Of a stretch of 64,000 bases of DNA, positions 1-12,700 are shown one piece after another. The position numbers were made by a program, and so were the translations under genes. Below the pieces are notes generated by a model, which was given only the letters and a program-made list of their open reading frames with translations, was not told the origin of the DNA and did not search any database. This DNA comes from Stichopus chloronotus (lineage: Eukaryota; Echinodermata; Holothuroidea; Aspidochirotida; Stichopodidae): the NCBI GenBank assembly GCA_021234535.1, contig CM037838.1:29303969-29367968 (forward strand), read 5' to 3'. Every line of letters begins with the position of its first letter. The first letter of the stretch is position 1.

Positions 1-637
1 CAACCTCAGTCCATCCATGTAGGCCTTATATGTACATGCGTAGCCTGAATACCTTTAACACACATACAGTGACACCAAAACATGAGGTCGAAAGTTGAAA
101 CAATTTATGATCTGTTACACTTGCTGTCTTTATTATTTCGATGATTTCTTCCGCCAGTCAAATACAGAACACTTGAGTTAATAAAATTACTACCGTCTAA
201 ACAAAACTTCTGCCCTCGCCCTGCCGGTTTACAACCGTGAAAATCTCCTTAAACACACCTGTCTGCTCCAAAAACCATTTGCAGACCCTCTTCCCGGCGC
301 ATCCCGTCACATGCATGCATACATTACCATATAATTAACATCAGGTCATGACCTTTCCATAGTTAACTCTGCTGCTGCAACAGTACCAACAGATGATGTG
401 GCTGCATGAGAAGTAGTGTCAATGATGACATTAAAACTTGATGTATCGTGTGCAAAACTGATGTAAGTAAATCATCAGTGGAAAATTTCTGTTAAGTTCA
501 TTTTAAATCTTTTGTCACTTTGCAGCAGAGCTGTTGAAAGTAGTAGTTAAAACAAGACTTGAAATGTGTAATTTGATAACTTCAGTGTTTTAAGGACACT
601 TTTATTGATCGTTTTTACATCACCTTTTGTCATGCAG
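1..637 (+). other. Intron of the PRRC2-like gene (upstream exons outside window)
   Basis: No coding exon is recognisable here. The stretch ends in a pyrimidine-rich tract and the acceptor cag at 635-637, directly before the 638 exon, so it reads as the 3' part of an intron. The earlier exons must lie to the left of the window. Confidence 0.6.
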
Positions 638-2353
638 CAAAGAGCTACTAATCCAGTGGGCAGTCAATCTGTGTTGAGTGGGCCAATAATCGCATCTATA
701 CAACCAGGCTATGGACAACATCAGTCGTCTTTCTTAGGACCCAACCCAGCACCTGCTCAGCCCATCTCAGCCACTCAGAGACCTGCCAACACCAACCTGT
801 TCAACTCATTCCAAGGAAACCCTGCCTCCGAACTTTCCTCCGCCGTCGGAAATCTGCAGCATCTACCTATCGCCCCCAGTCCGGTCCATTACGTCAACAC
901 CGCAAGCCAGGGAGGCATCCAGCAGTCTGCCCCCCACTTGCAATCATACAACAGTCAGAGCAATGTGAGCAAGTTTCAGACACGCCATCTCGGTGTTGGA
1001 CGGTCTGAGAAACAGTCCGTGATTAATTCCGGTGCCATGATGCAGTTTATGGACAACAAGAAGTCACCAATGGAGCAGAGTAAGGCAGGAAGCTACCTGT
1101 CATTACATGCCGATGCCAAACCATTCAATCCATCAAAGAGGCCCGGTTTTGAACAGCAGTACCTGGCCAGCAGCCGTAGCGTGACTAGTGTTCCTGAGCC
1201 CATGGGTATGCCTGCTTCGTCCAGCAACATGATGACCTATACACTTACGACAGATGATCCATTCAGGAAGTCACACAAAGATACGGATAGCTTCATAAAG
1301 CCACCTTCCAGGCCAGGTTCGCTGCATTTCTTGGATGATAATAAAGGACATGCTGGTTCCAGTCAGTTTGATTCCATCATCAAGGCCAGCGGTGACAACA
1401 GTATGCCCCCGTCTCGTTCAGAGTACCCGTCATCTGTGACTGCTTTTACATCGTTCACACCTGTCTCCAGCGTGTTCCAGTCCAAGTCATCCGCATTCTC
1501 TGAGCCCTCGAGTTCGTCCTTCGCCGCAGGCATTCCTTCCTCGACGGCGATGCCTAATCCCATCACCACCAATCCTAAATTAGAGCCACAATTGACACTC
1601 TCTCAGAAGTCGACAAGTCAGCCCAAGCTCCCGCTCTCCGTGGAAAGCGAGATGCGAAGCATGTCACCTTCCAAGCAACCGGACTTGCAACATTTAACAC
1701 AAAAGACGTCTTCGCCGGCCTTTGCAGAGAAGAAACCAGCCGAACAGTCCGACAAGGAAAGCATTGAAAGCTGTAAGGTAGACCAAGGCAATAAGGATAG
1801 TTTACCCTCAAAGACTGGTAAAGAAGAAAGTGGTGCCAAAGACACCCATCCTCAGTCACATGGGATGACACTGGACCATCAGATGAACAAGAGACCAAAG
1901 AGTCTACCATCATCAAATCATGGAAGGATGAACAACCCTAACAACCAACCTCCTATGGGCAGTTTCAGGGTCAGACCTGGTGGAGGAGGTGGTGCTCAGT
2001 TTCCAAGGCACATGATGGGTCCGCAGCCACCCATGATGAACCATCCTCACCATCTTGGACCAATGATGCGTTTCCCTGCCCCTGGAGGAGGTGGTGGAGG
2101 GGGTCTCAATCCTCAGACCATGCGTTACAGGGCTCAACCTCCACCGCACGCCATGCAGCAGATGCCTCCCACGTCGACATCATCGACACCACCCCACTCT
2201 GGCTCTGGTAAATCTAACAAATCCTCCTCCTCGGGGAGTGGCAGAGTGAACAACCAAGAGCAGTCAAAACAGAACGAAAATTTCAAGAAGCCTCATCAGT
2301 CAAACCCCAGTAGCAGAAATGGTGTCCCAAGCAAGCTGGTGTTCCCACACAGG
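638..2353 (+). CDS. PRRC2: PRRC2/BAT2-like protein, large low-complexity exon
   Basis: This single exon encodes 572 residues in one open frame, flanked by an acceptor (tgcag, ending at 637) and a donor (g|gtgaga, at 2354); both borders are phase 0. The protein is disordered and rich in Ser, Pro, Gln and Gly. It has Gly runs (encoded near 1978-1995 and 2083-2103), Met/Pro/His-rich stretches (GPQPPMMNHPHHLGPMMRF) and a Ser/Lys-rich end. PRRC2 (BAT2) proteins are large, mostly disordered cytoplasmic proteins linked to translation initiation and stress granules. The family call rests mainly on the next exon, which has a KQAQERKDLLASTKAYF segment like the C-terminal segment I recall from vertebrate PRRC2B/C. 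The open frame runs past the donor to a stop at about 2410, which is intron read-through. Another large disordered RNA-associated protein cannot be excluded. Confidence 0.7.
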
Positions 2354-3796
2354 GTGAGATATGCCTTCCATTTCCCTCTTATATGTCTTCAAAGCAGAGA
2401 GATTAAGTAATTGATTCATGCACATATTAAATTGAGAATTTTAAACAAAATTGAAGTACTTCAAGTTACTAACTGACAGTTTCAGTGCCCTACAATTACA
2501 TGTTAACATTGTTGATGCACTCTTTGAATGCAATAGATTTTACTTTGTTAGCAATGTTTGAATGACTGAGTAGGAATAGAACAGCCAGACATGTTTGTGC
2601 CTTTACGTAAAGAACAATGTTGGTGTGTTTCAAGCACCATTCCACATGAGCATGCGATGGAGGCGACGTTTTTTGTTTATGAGAGCCAGAGTAATCATTG
2701 CATCGTCGTTACTCAAAACGAGCTCATCAGTGATGAAATAAGTTCAAACTACAGTATAGCGGAAGCAAAAGATGTCTAAGGTGTCATTGGGGCCCAGGAG
2801 TGAAATGGATGAAGTGAATGGATTATTTCTGTCTTTTACTGTTGACTTTTGATTCTGAAAGAGATGGGTATTTTCGCATTTGTGGACAGGGCGGTGCATT
2901 GTTTTAATAAAATGTGACCACCAGATTTTTTGACCATTTAAACCTTAATTGGAAGTTAACTTAGCTCCAGCAATAGACTTTTGTGTTCTAGTAATTTGCT
3001 CACAGAAAAGTGAGAGGACGCAGTGATCTAAATTAGCATACAGATGTTTTATGTGTTCTGGCATAGTAGCCAATTTCATGACAATCATTGTTGAAAGGTC
3101 TGCTCGTAGTCCCCTTAAAATATGGCAATTAGCTAGTCCTTGAACCCCCTCAGTCTCCCTACCCTGATTCTTTATTTCAAGCACTTGGTTCAGGTTACTA
3201 CAATGTGTGGTGTTCCAGGATTGAACGATAGGGTGTAGCTTTTGGCCTAAGTAACCAGCAAAGAAGATAAAAAAACAGTATCATTGTCCCAAAGAGAGGG
3301 TCAGTCATACATACATTAATGCCTCTACATGCAAAAGCTAAAGAAAGTTGTTTACGATGTTGAAAATCGTTTCATGTGGGTAGGGTTTTAATGTCTTGTA
3401 GATTAATTGTAGTTGCACATCTGTAGTTGGTGATTATCTCTTGGTGGAGATGGTCAAATGTCCTCTGTGTATATGTCAATTAAATTTTGCTTTCTTGCAT
3501 TGTAATAATTTCCTAGAATCATTTGAAATTGACTAAGGTTTCCGAGCTGATACCAAATTAGAGAATTAAATGTTAACCACTGAGATTATCTTACAGTTAA
3601 CAGAACAGAAAGAGTGAAGATGCAACAAATTTGAACTTCGTTTCATCATAGTTTGTGACTACTACAGGGGACTCACTATCCCATCTGTAAAGGTTGAGAT
3701 GGTATAAGATACATATATGGTATGTTCATGTACTTTCTAGTGTGTAAGGTTTTGGTGCTTTTATCATTTTGTATTTTCCTTTCATTTGCAAAGCAG
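2354..3796 (+). other. Intron between the last two PRRC2-like exons
   Basis: The intron starts with gtgaga at 2354 and ends with gcaaagcag at 3796. It is AT-rich, and I see no repeat family or exon in it. Both sides are phase 0, so the exons join cleanly. Confidence 0.65.
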
Positions 3797-4082
3797 GGAG
3801 ATAAGAAGTACATACCTCAGGAGCCGAAGAAGAGGCTAACCTGGGGAGGAGCTCAAGACAAAGCAGGCCCAGGAGAGAAAGGACCTGCTGGCTTCTACAA
3901 AGGCCTACTTTGCCCAACTGGATGAGAACGACAAGCAGGATCGAGCAAAGGCTTTGGAGAAAAAAGGAGTCGTCAGGTGGACAGAGCGACGGGAAGGGGA
4001 AGTAGGAGTATACCAGACAAACATACCAATGGGATGTGGAATTGTCAGAATGTATTTCCCTTTGCTCATATCAAGGGGATAG
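3797..4082 (+). CDS. PRRC2: PRRC2-like terminal coding exon, with an apparent +1 frameshift
   Basis: The exon enters in phase 0 as GDKKYIPQEPKKRLTW (3797-3844). In that frame it soon reaches a stop near 3923. One base later, from 3846, a different frame opens with a charged, coiled-coil-like sequence (EELKTKQAQERKDLLASTK, then AYFAQLDENDKQDRAKALEKK) and runs to the stop TAG at 4080-4082. That second frame has a stop directly upstream of the junction, so it cannot be read from an upstream acceptor. Removing one G from the four-G run at 3843-3846 would join the frames. The segment resembles the C-terminal segment of vertebrate PRRC2 proteins, as I remember it. The one-base excess may be an assembly error or a real break. 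Confidence 0.65.
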
Positions 4083-4275
4083 TTCATTTTTAACACCCAT
4101 GTGGCAGCAGAATAAAATAAAAATGAACTGCTCTCATGAAATTCTTGACTTTATCATTAGTGAAAACCATGGACATAAAAAATAAAAAACAAGAACATGC
4201 CAAGGTCTACTGGAATAACATAAGGATAACAAAATAGTTTTGTATTTGCATGGTTCAAAAAGAGTTGGTCACACT

Positions 4276-4294
4276 GGGGGGGGGGGGGGGGGGG
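4276..4294 (+). repeat. Poly-G run (19 G)
   Basis: Nineteen consecutive G, followed by a G/A-rich tail. A second run of 14 G lies at 6548-6561. Such runs are prone to length errors in assemblies. Confidence 0.95.
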
Positions 4295-6490
4295 AGGGAG
4301 AAGGGAAGGAGAGGGTTGTGATACTGGGTTGTGGACACAGCTGTAATTGTGTCTTCTGCACATCTTTTCATCTAGGCTGGTGTGATGGTGATGTTCAGAA
4401 GGTCAGGTTGTCATTTGGTGTTGTACCTTTCACACAGTCAATAGTGGTTGCAGACATAACTTACATAAGCTGCTGTTGAGGTTGTCCTTTGTAACAGAAA
4501 TACTTTTTCACTTTATAAAAATTTATGCTCCGCTTAATATTTGAAAACAGGAGAAAAAAAAAAGGAAAAGAAAAAAAAATAAAACAGACATTATTCCAGT
4601 TTGACAGTAATAACACTTGTGAAATGTGTGAATCACTTTATCACATTAATGTGTAAAAACATGAGCTGTGTGAGAATGTTGATAGTGTTGTTTTTATTTA
4701 TTTTTTTGGTAGTTCTTGAAAAATCAGACCAGAATGGTATTTTGTCATTACTACTTCTTTTCCTCATTGGATGCCTTTCTGCCTTTTGTTTTGAAACCTC
4801 AGCGCAATAGCTGTTTGCCTTTTGATGTTTTTCTTTTTGTATGTCTTTCCGATGTGTGATTGGAAGACTGACAGACATGGCTGCCGGTAGAGATTCATTG
4901 CCCCACACATGCAGAAAAGACTTTGCTGAGTGTTATGTCTGGATTAGCCTGCACTATTCATTTTTTTCTTCAACTGTCCTCGTTTGTCCAATGCAAATTC
5001 CTGTTTTTCCTTTTTGCTTTTGTTTCTGTGTTAATGTTTTGTGTCAGAGTAGTTAAATGTTTTTGTTTTTGCAAAGGAAGTTCATTTTTTAAAGGTGTTT
5101 TTGTTTTTCATTTTGAATTTTTGTTTTCGAGGCATACAAAGAGATGCTGCAGCTGTAGTGGTGCATTGCTGCTATGCTACAGTTGTTTTTTGCCAGCTTT
5201 TGGAATACTTTCAGTCTGGTGGTGTTTCAATGATATATTGTATGTTTCTTCTTTAATTCTTCAGCATTTTCCTATGAGGTTAAAATAATATTTAATAAAT
5301 TAAAAAAAAATATTTAAGAAAGGTATGTAATTACTTGAGCCCTTTACATGTTTAAAGGTGGCTCCTAATCGGTGGATCATTCACAAACTGATTGGTTGTG
5401 TTTACGATTTCATTTTCTAACCGTTCCTTCTCATTTTGCTGAATTCATTGCTGATTAAGTGCAAGTGCATTTTTTACTCGATTGAAAATTAGTACAGGTA
5501 ACGTTGATAGTCAGCAAGCAGTGATGTAACTGCTAAGCAACATGTTTGCTTCTTATTTGCAAACTTTATGGACTGTGCTTTGTTTTTCTTTTAAATGACA
5601 TTTAATTGTAAGAAGTGATTGTTAAGATTGTAATGTGAGCTGGAGTTTTTTTCTTCTCAAAAATTTAGATAATTGGTTGGTCATGTGTGTTTTTGAATTT
5701 CTTCACATGAGTGCTTGTCCTTTTTACTTGGGATGAGGATCTTGAGAAGATGGACAATTTCTTGTTCATTTTTCATTGAAGTCATTGCTTTGTTAGACAG
5801 TTTTTCATGCTTGCATTGGAAGTTTAAATAATTTCTTTTAATTTTTTTTTTTCATGGAGAGTATTTTCCAGTTGCATGTACCGTTAATCTTCAGCCGTTC
5901 CATCTTGAGTGTATATAACATCGAAAAGAATGGTCATTGCTCCTGATAAAAGCATGAAAATCTTAAACTGTTATATCTCCAAAGGTGGATATGCCAACAT
6001 TTTCTTAAAGGAAGTAGCATTTCAACTGTAGCCTTTCATTGTGTTGCTATTTTATATAGCTCGGGATGCTTCAGCCTGCAGAATGTCAAAAAAATGGGGC
6101 TGGCGTAGCTTTTTTACCATCATCTTACCATGGAAAGCATCATGCAACACTTTCGACTACGACGGTACAATGTTCAATGTAAATGATTCGACACTTTATC
6201 TGTATAGAGTCCAGTTATTAGCATCCGTGATGTAATCGGTATATGTGTGTGAAAAAAAAGAAGAAGCCCTCTCTGTAAATTAAATGAGTGGGGCCCTAAC
6301 CCTAATCACTCAAGTATGATGATGGGCTCAAAATTGTATGGTTTCAAGGTATCTCTGTCGAAACTTGTCATCCCTACGTGGTGAGGACACAAGTTTTTTG
6401 TTGCATATCAAGATGTTTGTACATAGAAACGATATGCGAAGAGGTCTAGAAGCCATATGCTTTTGATGATAACCAAACACTTCAGAAGTA

Positions 6491-6496
6491 AATAAA
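6491..6496 (+). terminator. Candidate distal poly(A) signal of the PRRC2-like gene
   Basis: AATAAA is followed by a T/GT-rich region (gtgtctctgtttc, about 6519-6531). It is the best-placed of the three candidate signals downstream of the stop codon. Confidence 0.5.
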
Positions 6497-6561
6497 GGAC
6501 TTACTGTAGCACTAGAATGTGTCTCTGTTTCTTTTTTATTTCAAGGTGGGGGGGGGGGGGG

Positions 6562-9087
6562 AGACAGCATGCTAACAAACCTGTCCAACTTAACTGCTCT
6601 TCCTCAAACTAATATTCTTAAGGCAATCCATGACGTCCATCTGTCTATTCAAATGCCCAGCTATTCTTCTTATCCCTCTCAAAAAGGTACAAACATTTGT
6701 ATATGCAAGTCACCGTTCCTATTTCCTGGAAACATTCCACAAAATGCAGAAAATGAATTACTGTAGTTAATATTGTGAATACAAGCCTGGAGCTAGAAAT
6801 CAATTAGTTGTGACATACTACCGATAAATCTGATTTGTACATAGCTATAAATGTTTAGTTTGGACCATGGGTTGTGGTACAGTTCTGATCTACTACGTGG
6901 TGACAAAACCTTAGTTTCACCAGGGAGCAGTGTAAACCTACCATTCAAAGCATTTTTCTGAGCAAACTAATTCTGTAAGGATTAGTTGACTTTTAAATGT
7001 GGCTCGGTGAGTGACATTGAGATGAAACTGACAGAAGGAAACACTTGGGCAATCTCCACGGCTTATCCTTGTTCAATTTGGCGGAGTGCAAAGAATGCAA
7101 AATAACATCCATCCCTTCTATGTCCCACATTTTCAGGCTCATACTGAAGCCCAAATTCAAAGCAGTATTTCACAACTAAAGAAGCTTCTACTGGCAAAAC
7201 TGTCCGTTTGATTGATAGAACACGCTAACCAATCTCGTATGTTACGTTAAGATTTCTCTTTGAGGCCATTCATCATGTAATGACAGGTTTACCAAGAGTT
7301 CTTCCGCAAATTTGAAATGTTCCAGCAAAGTTCAAGAGGCAGTTTTTATGTTACGATACAGCTTCAATGTTATTTACTTGTATACCATAGATGATGCCCC
7401 TGGTGTTCTTTCTGGGATAGGAATGAGATGTGGGGCTGACTGGCTGTCGAGATGAAGTGGGGGTTCCAAGGTGTGGAACTGACAGGAAGAGTTATCAGGA
7501 AATGTTAGAATGACACGTCCTTCCGAAGAAACACCAAAAATGGAGACACAAAAATCTAACCACTGTGACTGTGCAAAACGTATTATTGAGTTTGTGGTCT
7601 CTGTCTTACCATATGGTCACAAGAGAATGCAAATAACACTGGCACAGGATGAGTGTATTCACCTCCTGACAGCACTGATACGGTTATGATCCCAAGTAAA
7701 AAAAATAAGTGGTCACAAGGCATGATTAAAGAAGGTTGTTTTTCTGATAAAACAAGGTCCTGTTGATTCTCCCTCTAGCTTCTGTCTATCATAATTAGAA
7801 AGGCACTAATATCAGGACCAACTAAAGAATTTTCCATGACCCTTCTCCTGATGTCTTACAATTATGTTCAACTGTTATTGAGCATAGGACAAAACACTGT
7901 GAGGTAATAACAAAGCTTGATATAATGAGTGAGAATACATTAGATAGAAAGATAGAATGGAACGTCACTTAGTAAAAATTTCTATTCTCACAATTTCCCT
8001 GAATTTCAAAACCTTTTCAGGCATGGAAGTAACTGTCCAAATTATCATGAATTTTCCAGGTTTTCCATGACTGCAGGAACCCTGTAACATCTACATTTTT
8101 ATTAATTGTGACACAATTTGTACCCTACTGTAAAGGTGTCCTTGTCCTATGCTACTATGCATATCTCCATGCCAAATATTTGGACTATCCAAGGGACTGT
8201 CATGCCCTTATACTTGTTGCTGCTGCCTTCACTCGGACCTACGGTTAGTAATCATCAGCTGAAAATGGTTAAAGCCTCAATACTCAGTTGCAGAGATATA
8301 TAGCACAATGGTAGATGCACTGCTGGTGTATGAAAATCTTGCTTAACTGGAAATATTGTAAGGAAATGTAAAACAGGTCAGCATAATACCATCCATTTCA
8401 TTATGCAATACAATGTTAAAAAGAATGACTAGTCCCGAGTTTTACAGATTTAACTCTACTGCAAAAAATTCATGGAAAATTTTTCTTGGTGCTATATCTT
8501 CACCATAACAAAAAGTTGAAATAGTGTACTAAGGGTGACAACAGATGCAAAATAAACATTTAAAATAGGGTCAATTAATTTCTTTTGGATAAAGCTGCCT
8601 GTTGCTGCAGGTAACTATGTACCGTTATTGGTATGACATAAAGCTGTATATAAGGCTATCAGATCTTGGCAAGACAGTACAGTTTGCCTAACATGTAGTT
8701 GTATGCAAGCATAGCATTCACATTGAATTAAAGGGCTATTGGCATTTTCATAGCATCAACCTTTTAAGTTGCAAACCAAGCTACTACAATACAATAGAAT
8801 CATATACAGCAGCCAGGTTTAAATAAATGGGTGAAACTTTTTGACAGGAATGTGATAAAAACATGGTGAGTGAGATAGAAGAGAAACTTCTGTGCTTTTA
8901 CAAATGCATAATCATTTCTACGCTTTATCTGCAGGCAATGGGGTAATACCAATAAAATTACTCCTACTTTGAGGCTATTCATTGAATTTAATGCTTAACT
9001 CATGAATGACGTACACATGTGCAATTTTCAACATGGTTTACCTGCAATGATTTCAGCAATAGTTCATATGCACATCACTGAAAATAT
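6562..9087. other. Intergenic space between convergent genes
   Basis: The PRRC2-like gene (plus) and PRDX6 (minus) end towards each other here. I see no coding exon, no RNA gene and no recognisable repeat family. The region is AT-rich. Confidence 0.5.
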
Positions 9088-9093
9088 TTTATT
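9088..9093 (-). terminator. PRDX6: Candidate poly(A) signal of PRDX6
   Basis: AATAAA on the minus strand (tttatt on plus), about 485 bases past the PRDX6 stop codon. An ATTAAA variant also lies at 9431-9436, closer to the stop. Confidence 0.45.
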
Positions 9094-9576
9094 CTTTCTT
9101 TGCTTCATTGAAACTGTGTTTCTTTCCCCCTTTTTCCTTGGACTTCAAAGAAGTCTGAAGTCCTTCCTAACTTTGCCCTGACTAAATTTAACTGAAGACT
9201 TGTAAAGTTGTCACAACCAAAATGTAGACAATACTGCACTTCTTGGATACCATGTAAAATCAGAATACACGAAACAGGACTTGCAACTAAAAATTGAAAA
9301 ATTGCTTTTCCTCTTAGTTTTGTCACATTCAACAAAAAGGACACGACGTACAAATGGTGAAAAAGAACTGAACAGATAAGTAACCATTCACCAAGAGATA
9401 GGATCAAAGAACACCCAAAAGAATAACAAATTTAATTAGTAAATTCTTTCATTGAAAAGACAAAGGGTTTTTTTTTTTAAACCATGCGAATATTACAAAG
9501 GATCACAGATGTGATGGGGAAGATTACAATAGTGTGGTGAGCAAAATACTGTCACAAACTAAAGAAGAAAACATTA

Positions 9577-9705
9577 TTATGGTTGTGGTGTGATACGCAG
9601 GTATTGCTTCCCTGATGGTACATCTTTGATGGTGACACCCTTAGGGAAAAGCTTTGGAACGTCCTCTGGCTTGACAGTAGGCAGTACCATACAGTCATCT
9701 CCTTG
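9577..9705 (-). CDS. PRDX6: PRDX6 exon 6 (stop codon)
   Basis: Acceptor ctcttctcag. It encodes [20 protein letters not shown], then PKG, the VPSGK.YLR segment and the terminal TPQP, with stop TAA at 9577-9579. This is the C-terminal domain typical of 1-Cys peroxiredoxins. Confidence 0.96.
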   Translation of the reverse strand, partial: QGDDCMVLPTVKPEDVPKLFPKGVTIKDVPSGKQYLRITPQP

Positions 9706-12700
9706 CTGAGAAGAGAGACAAAAAATGTAAAAGGGTAAGAAGCTTAAAGTAGCTGACAAATTGCAGAAGTGAACCAATCAATATTTACAAGCGGTAGAAA
9801 CCCTTGTTCGAGTCTAGGATGGTACTGTTGTATCTATGTCAAAACTTAAGGTCCTAATATGCATTTGCAAGCCAATGAATTGTGCTATTTCTTCTTGAGT
9901 ATCCCACAAACTCGATAAAAGTTTTGGTACCACTACCATCTGTGGTTTACAATAATCTACCGATAAGGTAAAAAGTAAGAAATCTTTAGAGACTTACTTC
10001 AAAGCATCACAGAGCCTACACATATACCACAATGAGGAGCATCTGAGTTTAGGATAATGGTAAGTGGTCTGGGTCCTTTGATCTCAAAATAACCTTTTTT
10101 TATTTTGGTTTGATTCTCTAATTTTTTCCACCGATTCAAGTTAGAGTGAAAACAGCAAGAGACACGCCATTGGGGACGTTATAGAGCCTGACAGAATAAC
10201 CACCAACCATATCAGACTGACAATACACCAGCCAATCATCACTCACTCCAAACCAACAGTACCATACAACCCACATACCTCTCCAGACAAGGAGAAATAA
10301 TCCAGGATCTGTTACCTGGTTATTACAACTGACATTGTATTAAGTTGACAGTCATGGTGATGATAACTCCACATGAAAACACTGACAGAGACGGGAACAA
10401 GGTTCAAAACTGACCCATCTTGGGATATCACTGAGGGATTATCGTGAAAATCTAAGTTTTGGTGCCATGTAGATATGTCTCTCCTGACTTGAGAAGTCAT
10501 GTCACTGCCTTTTTCACTCTTAAATTCCCTTAAAACCGAGATCTACTGTAGAAAGGTTGATGAACAAAAGATATTTCACGATGTAACTTCAGCGACCAAT
10601 GTCTGGTCTTGAGACTTCTATAATCAACTTTATAACGTCAAAGGTATTCCACGTAGAAGGGGTGACCACAACTCCCTTCAGAGTGGGGACCCACATGACC
10701 CCAGAATCTGGTCCATGACCTCTTTTGATGTATTCCATCAATATTATAAAAGCAACGTTGGGGGCTGAATGTAGACTTATTGTCTGGTTTACACTTGTTA
10801 TAATCAATGGTGTTATCTCCTTACACTCTTTCCCAGACATAACATACTCCTGATCAGAAAAAAAGGTTCCCTCTCCAAGATGGTATGACCCACCACTGGG
10901 AAACATTTGACCCCAGACTTCATAATAACCAGAAAGCCAAAAGGCTTTGTGATTCCTTGCCATGCGGTTATATTTTAACAATCGTGAATTACCCACATGA
11001 CAGTATGAGATCAACTACAACTGTTGTTCTTGAAACCTCCTTTAATAAGTCTTTACCCCAAAATGACCTTTCACCTCCTCTTCTAAAAGGCACCACTAAT
11101 GAAGTATCATCATGACAAACAATCAACATTGTACAAGAGAATATGTAGGGGGAGAAGCATTTTGCAGTATTTCACAAAATGAGCCAAAGGGCCCAAATGA
11201 GACCGTGGACCCCAAATTCCTGAACACCCTGAAGGCACCACTAATGGAGTATCATTATGAAGAACCATCAACATTGAACAAGGGAATATGTAGGAGGAGA
11301 AGCATTTTGCAGAATTTCATTAAATGGGCCAAAGGGCCCAAAAGGGACATTAGTCCCACAATTCCTAAACACCCAGAATTGTCCACTACCCAAGGAACAT
11401 TGTGTGTTAGTTTGAAACAAATCCATGAAAGGCTGTAGGAGGAGAAGCACTTTGAACAATTGTGGACAGATATATACTGTAGATAGATAGAAGAATAGAG
11501 TGAGGCTGCATGATCACATAAGCTCACACCAGTATGCTGGTATGAGCTAAAAATTGTGACTATTTTCAACATTGTTAATGATAAATTCGGTCAATACTCC
11601 AAAATGAATTTTTCATGTCACATGCACTTTGAGGCATCAGTTGTACTCAGCTCCCTTCCAGGTCCCCGATTAGCACCTGGGTGGAGAGAAGCAAGTTAAG
11701 ACAAATACCTTGCCCAAGGGTATTATGTGGATTCACACCCATAACCGCTAGGTTACCAGTCTGAAGTACCCACTCCACTACCACACTCTCAAGACTTCAT
11801 GAAGCTAATGACACTGGACTCAATCTTTACAGTAACATCTTAGATGATGGTCATACATGGGAATTTTGAAATGGAATGCACTTATCCAGAATGCAATTTA
11901 ATATGTGTAAAAGAGTTTGTTGAGAAACGAAGAAAATAATTGGTAGGAAACAATTTAAAAGTGATGAAATATAAATCATTAGTTTAACCTTTGACAGGGA
12001 ACAAACAAATTAATCAACAAACACACCTAAACATTCACACAAAGAGACAAACTTTATGGACTGATAAAAAGTACAAGCTCGAAGACAAATTCAGATGACA
12101 TGCTGCTCTGTATCAGAGTGACACAGTTAAAAATTATCAGAAGAGGGACCGTACGGTATTATTTTTTGCACTGCCTAACACTACTAGCTCTTAGGATTCA
12201 TCACCATCCACAATGCAGGCAAACAACTGTGATAAATCTACAGGTACCTCAAAAGCATAGTATCAAACAAAAATCCTCTCAACGCTTCCTTATCTGTAGG
12301 CGTTGACTTTGAAACTAATACAATTATTAGCTACTTTACTACAAATTTGTTCATCATAATATTGATTTCTTCCTATTTAAGCAAGGAATTTCATGCAGTT
12401 GGTTGGACAGTAAAAATCAATAACCATGTCATACTTTTAGGAAGGCATCCTTTCGTATGCTGACAATTATGAAAAAAATTATTAATTTTAAAGAGAAGAC
12501 AAAAGAGGGAAAGAAAAGGAACAATGATGTTTTCCAATCGACAAGTTCTATTAGAAACTGAGTTTACACATATTCGTTGAACTAAGAATATAGTGGTATT
12601 CTCTTTTTGGGAACCTCTAACACTATTTTTTTTTCATGTAAAACTCACTGTTGCCAGATTCAAGCAGAAAACTACAGTCAATTTGTTGTTTTGTAATCTT

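Larger units (their letters stand above)
4083..6517 (+). other. Probable 3' UTR of the PRRC2-like gene
   Basis: This is a T-rich, exon-free stretch downstream of the stop. AATAAA hexamers lie at 4111-4116, 5294-5299 and 6491-6496. The last is followed within about 25 bases by a GT/T-rich run, which looks like the most complete cleavage site. A 19-base G run (4276-4294) lies inside. Which site is used cannot be told from the sequence. Confidence 0.5.

Noticed and set aside
1575..1916. Minus-strand frame of 113 codons inside the PRRC2-like exon
   Set aside because: Antisense shadow of the plus-strand coding exon with no recognisable feature.
2354..2410. Extension of the PRRC2-like frame past 2353
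   Set aside because: A good donor (g|gtgaga) at 2354 and a phase-matched acceptor at 3797 show that this part is intron read-through.
4240..4479. Plus-strand frame with a long Gly run
   Set aside because: The Gly run is the 19-base poly-G tract in the 3' UTR; there is no domain.
9800..9840. gttcgagtct, similar to a tRNA B box
   Set aside because: No matching A box or cloverleaf could be built around it.
10589..11014. Minus-strand open frame of 141 codons
   Set aside because: It overlaps the family-1 left arm in antisense and has no recognisable domain, splice support or codon character. It is best explained as a chance frame through repeat sequence.
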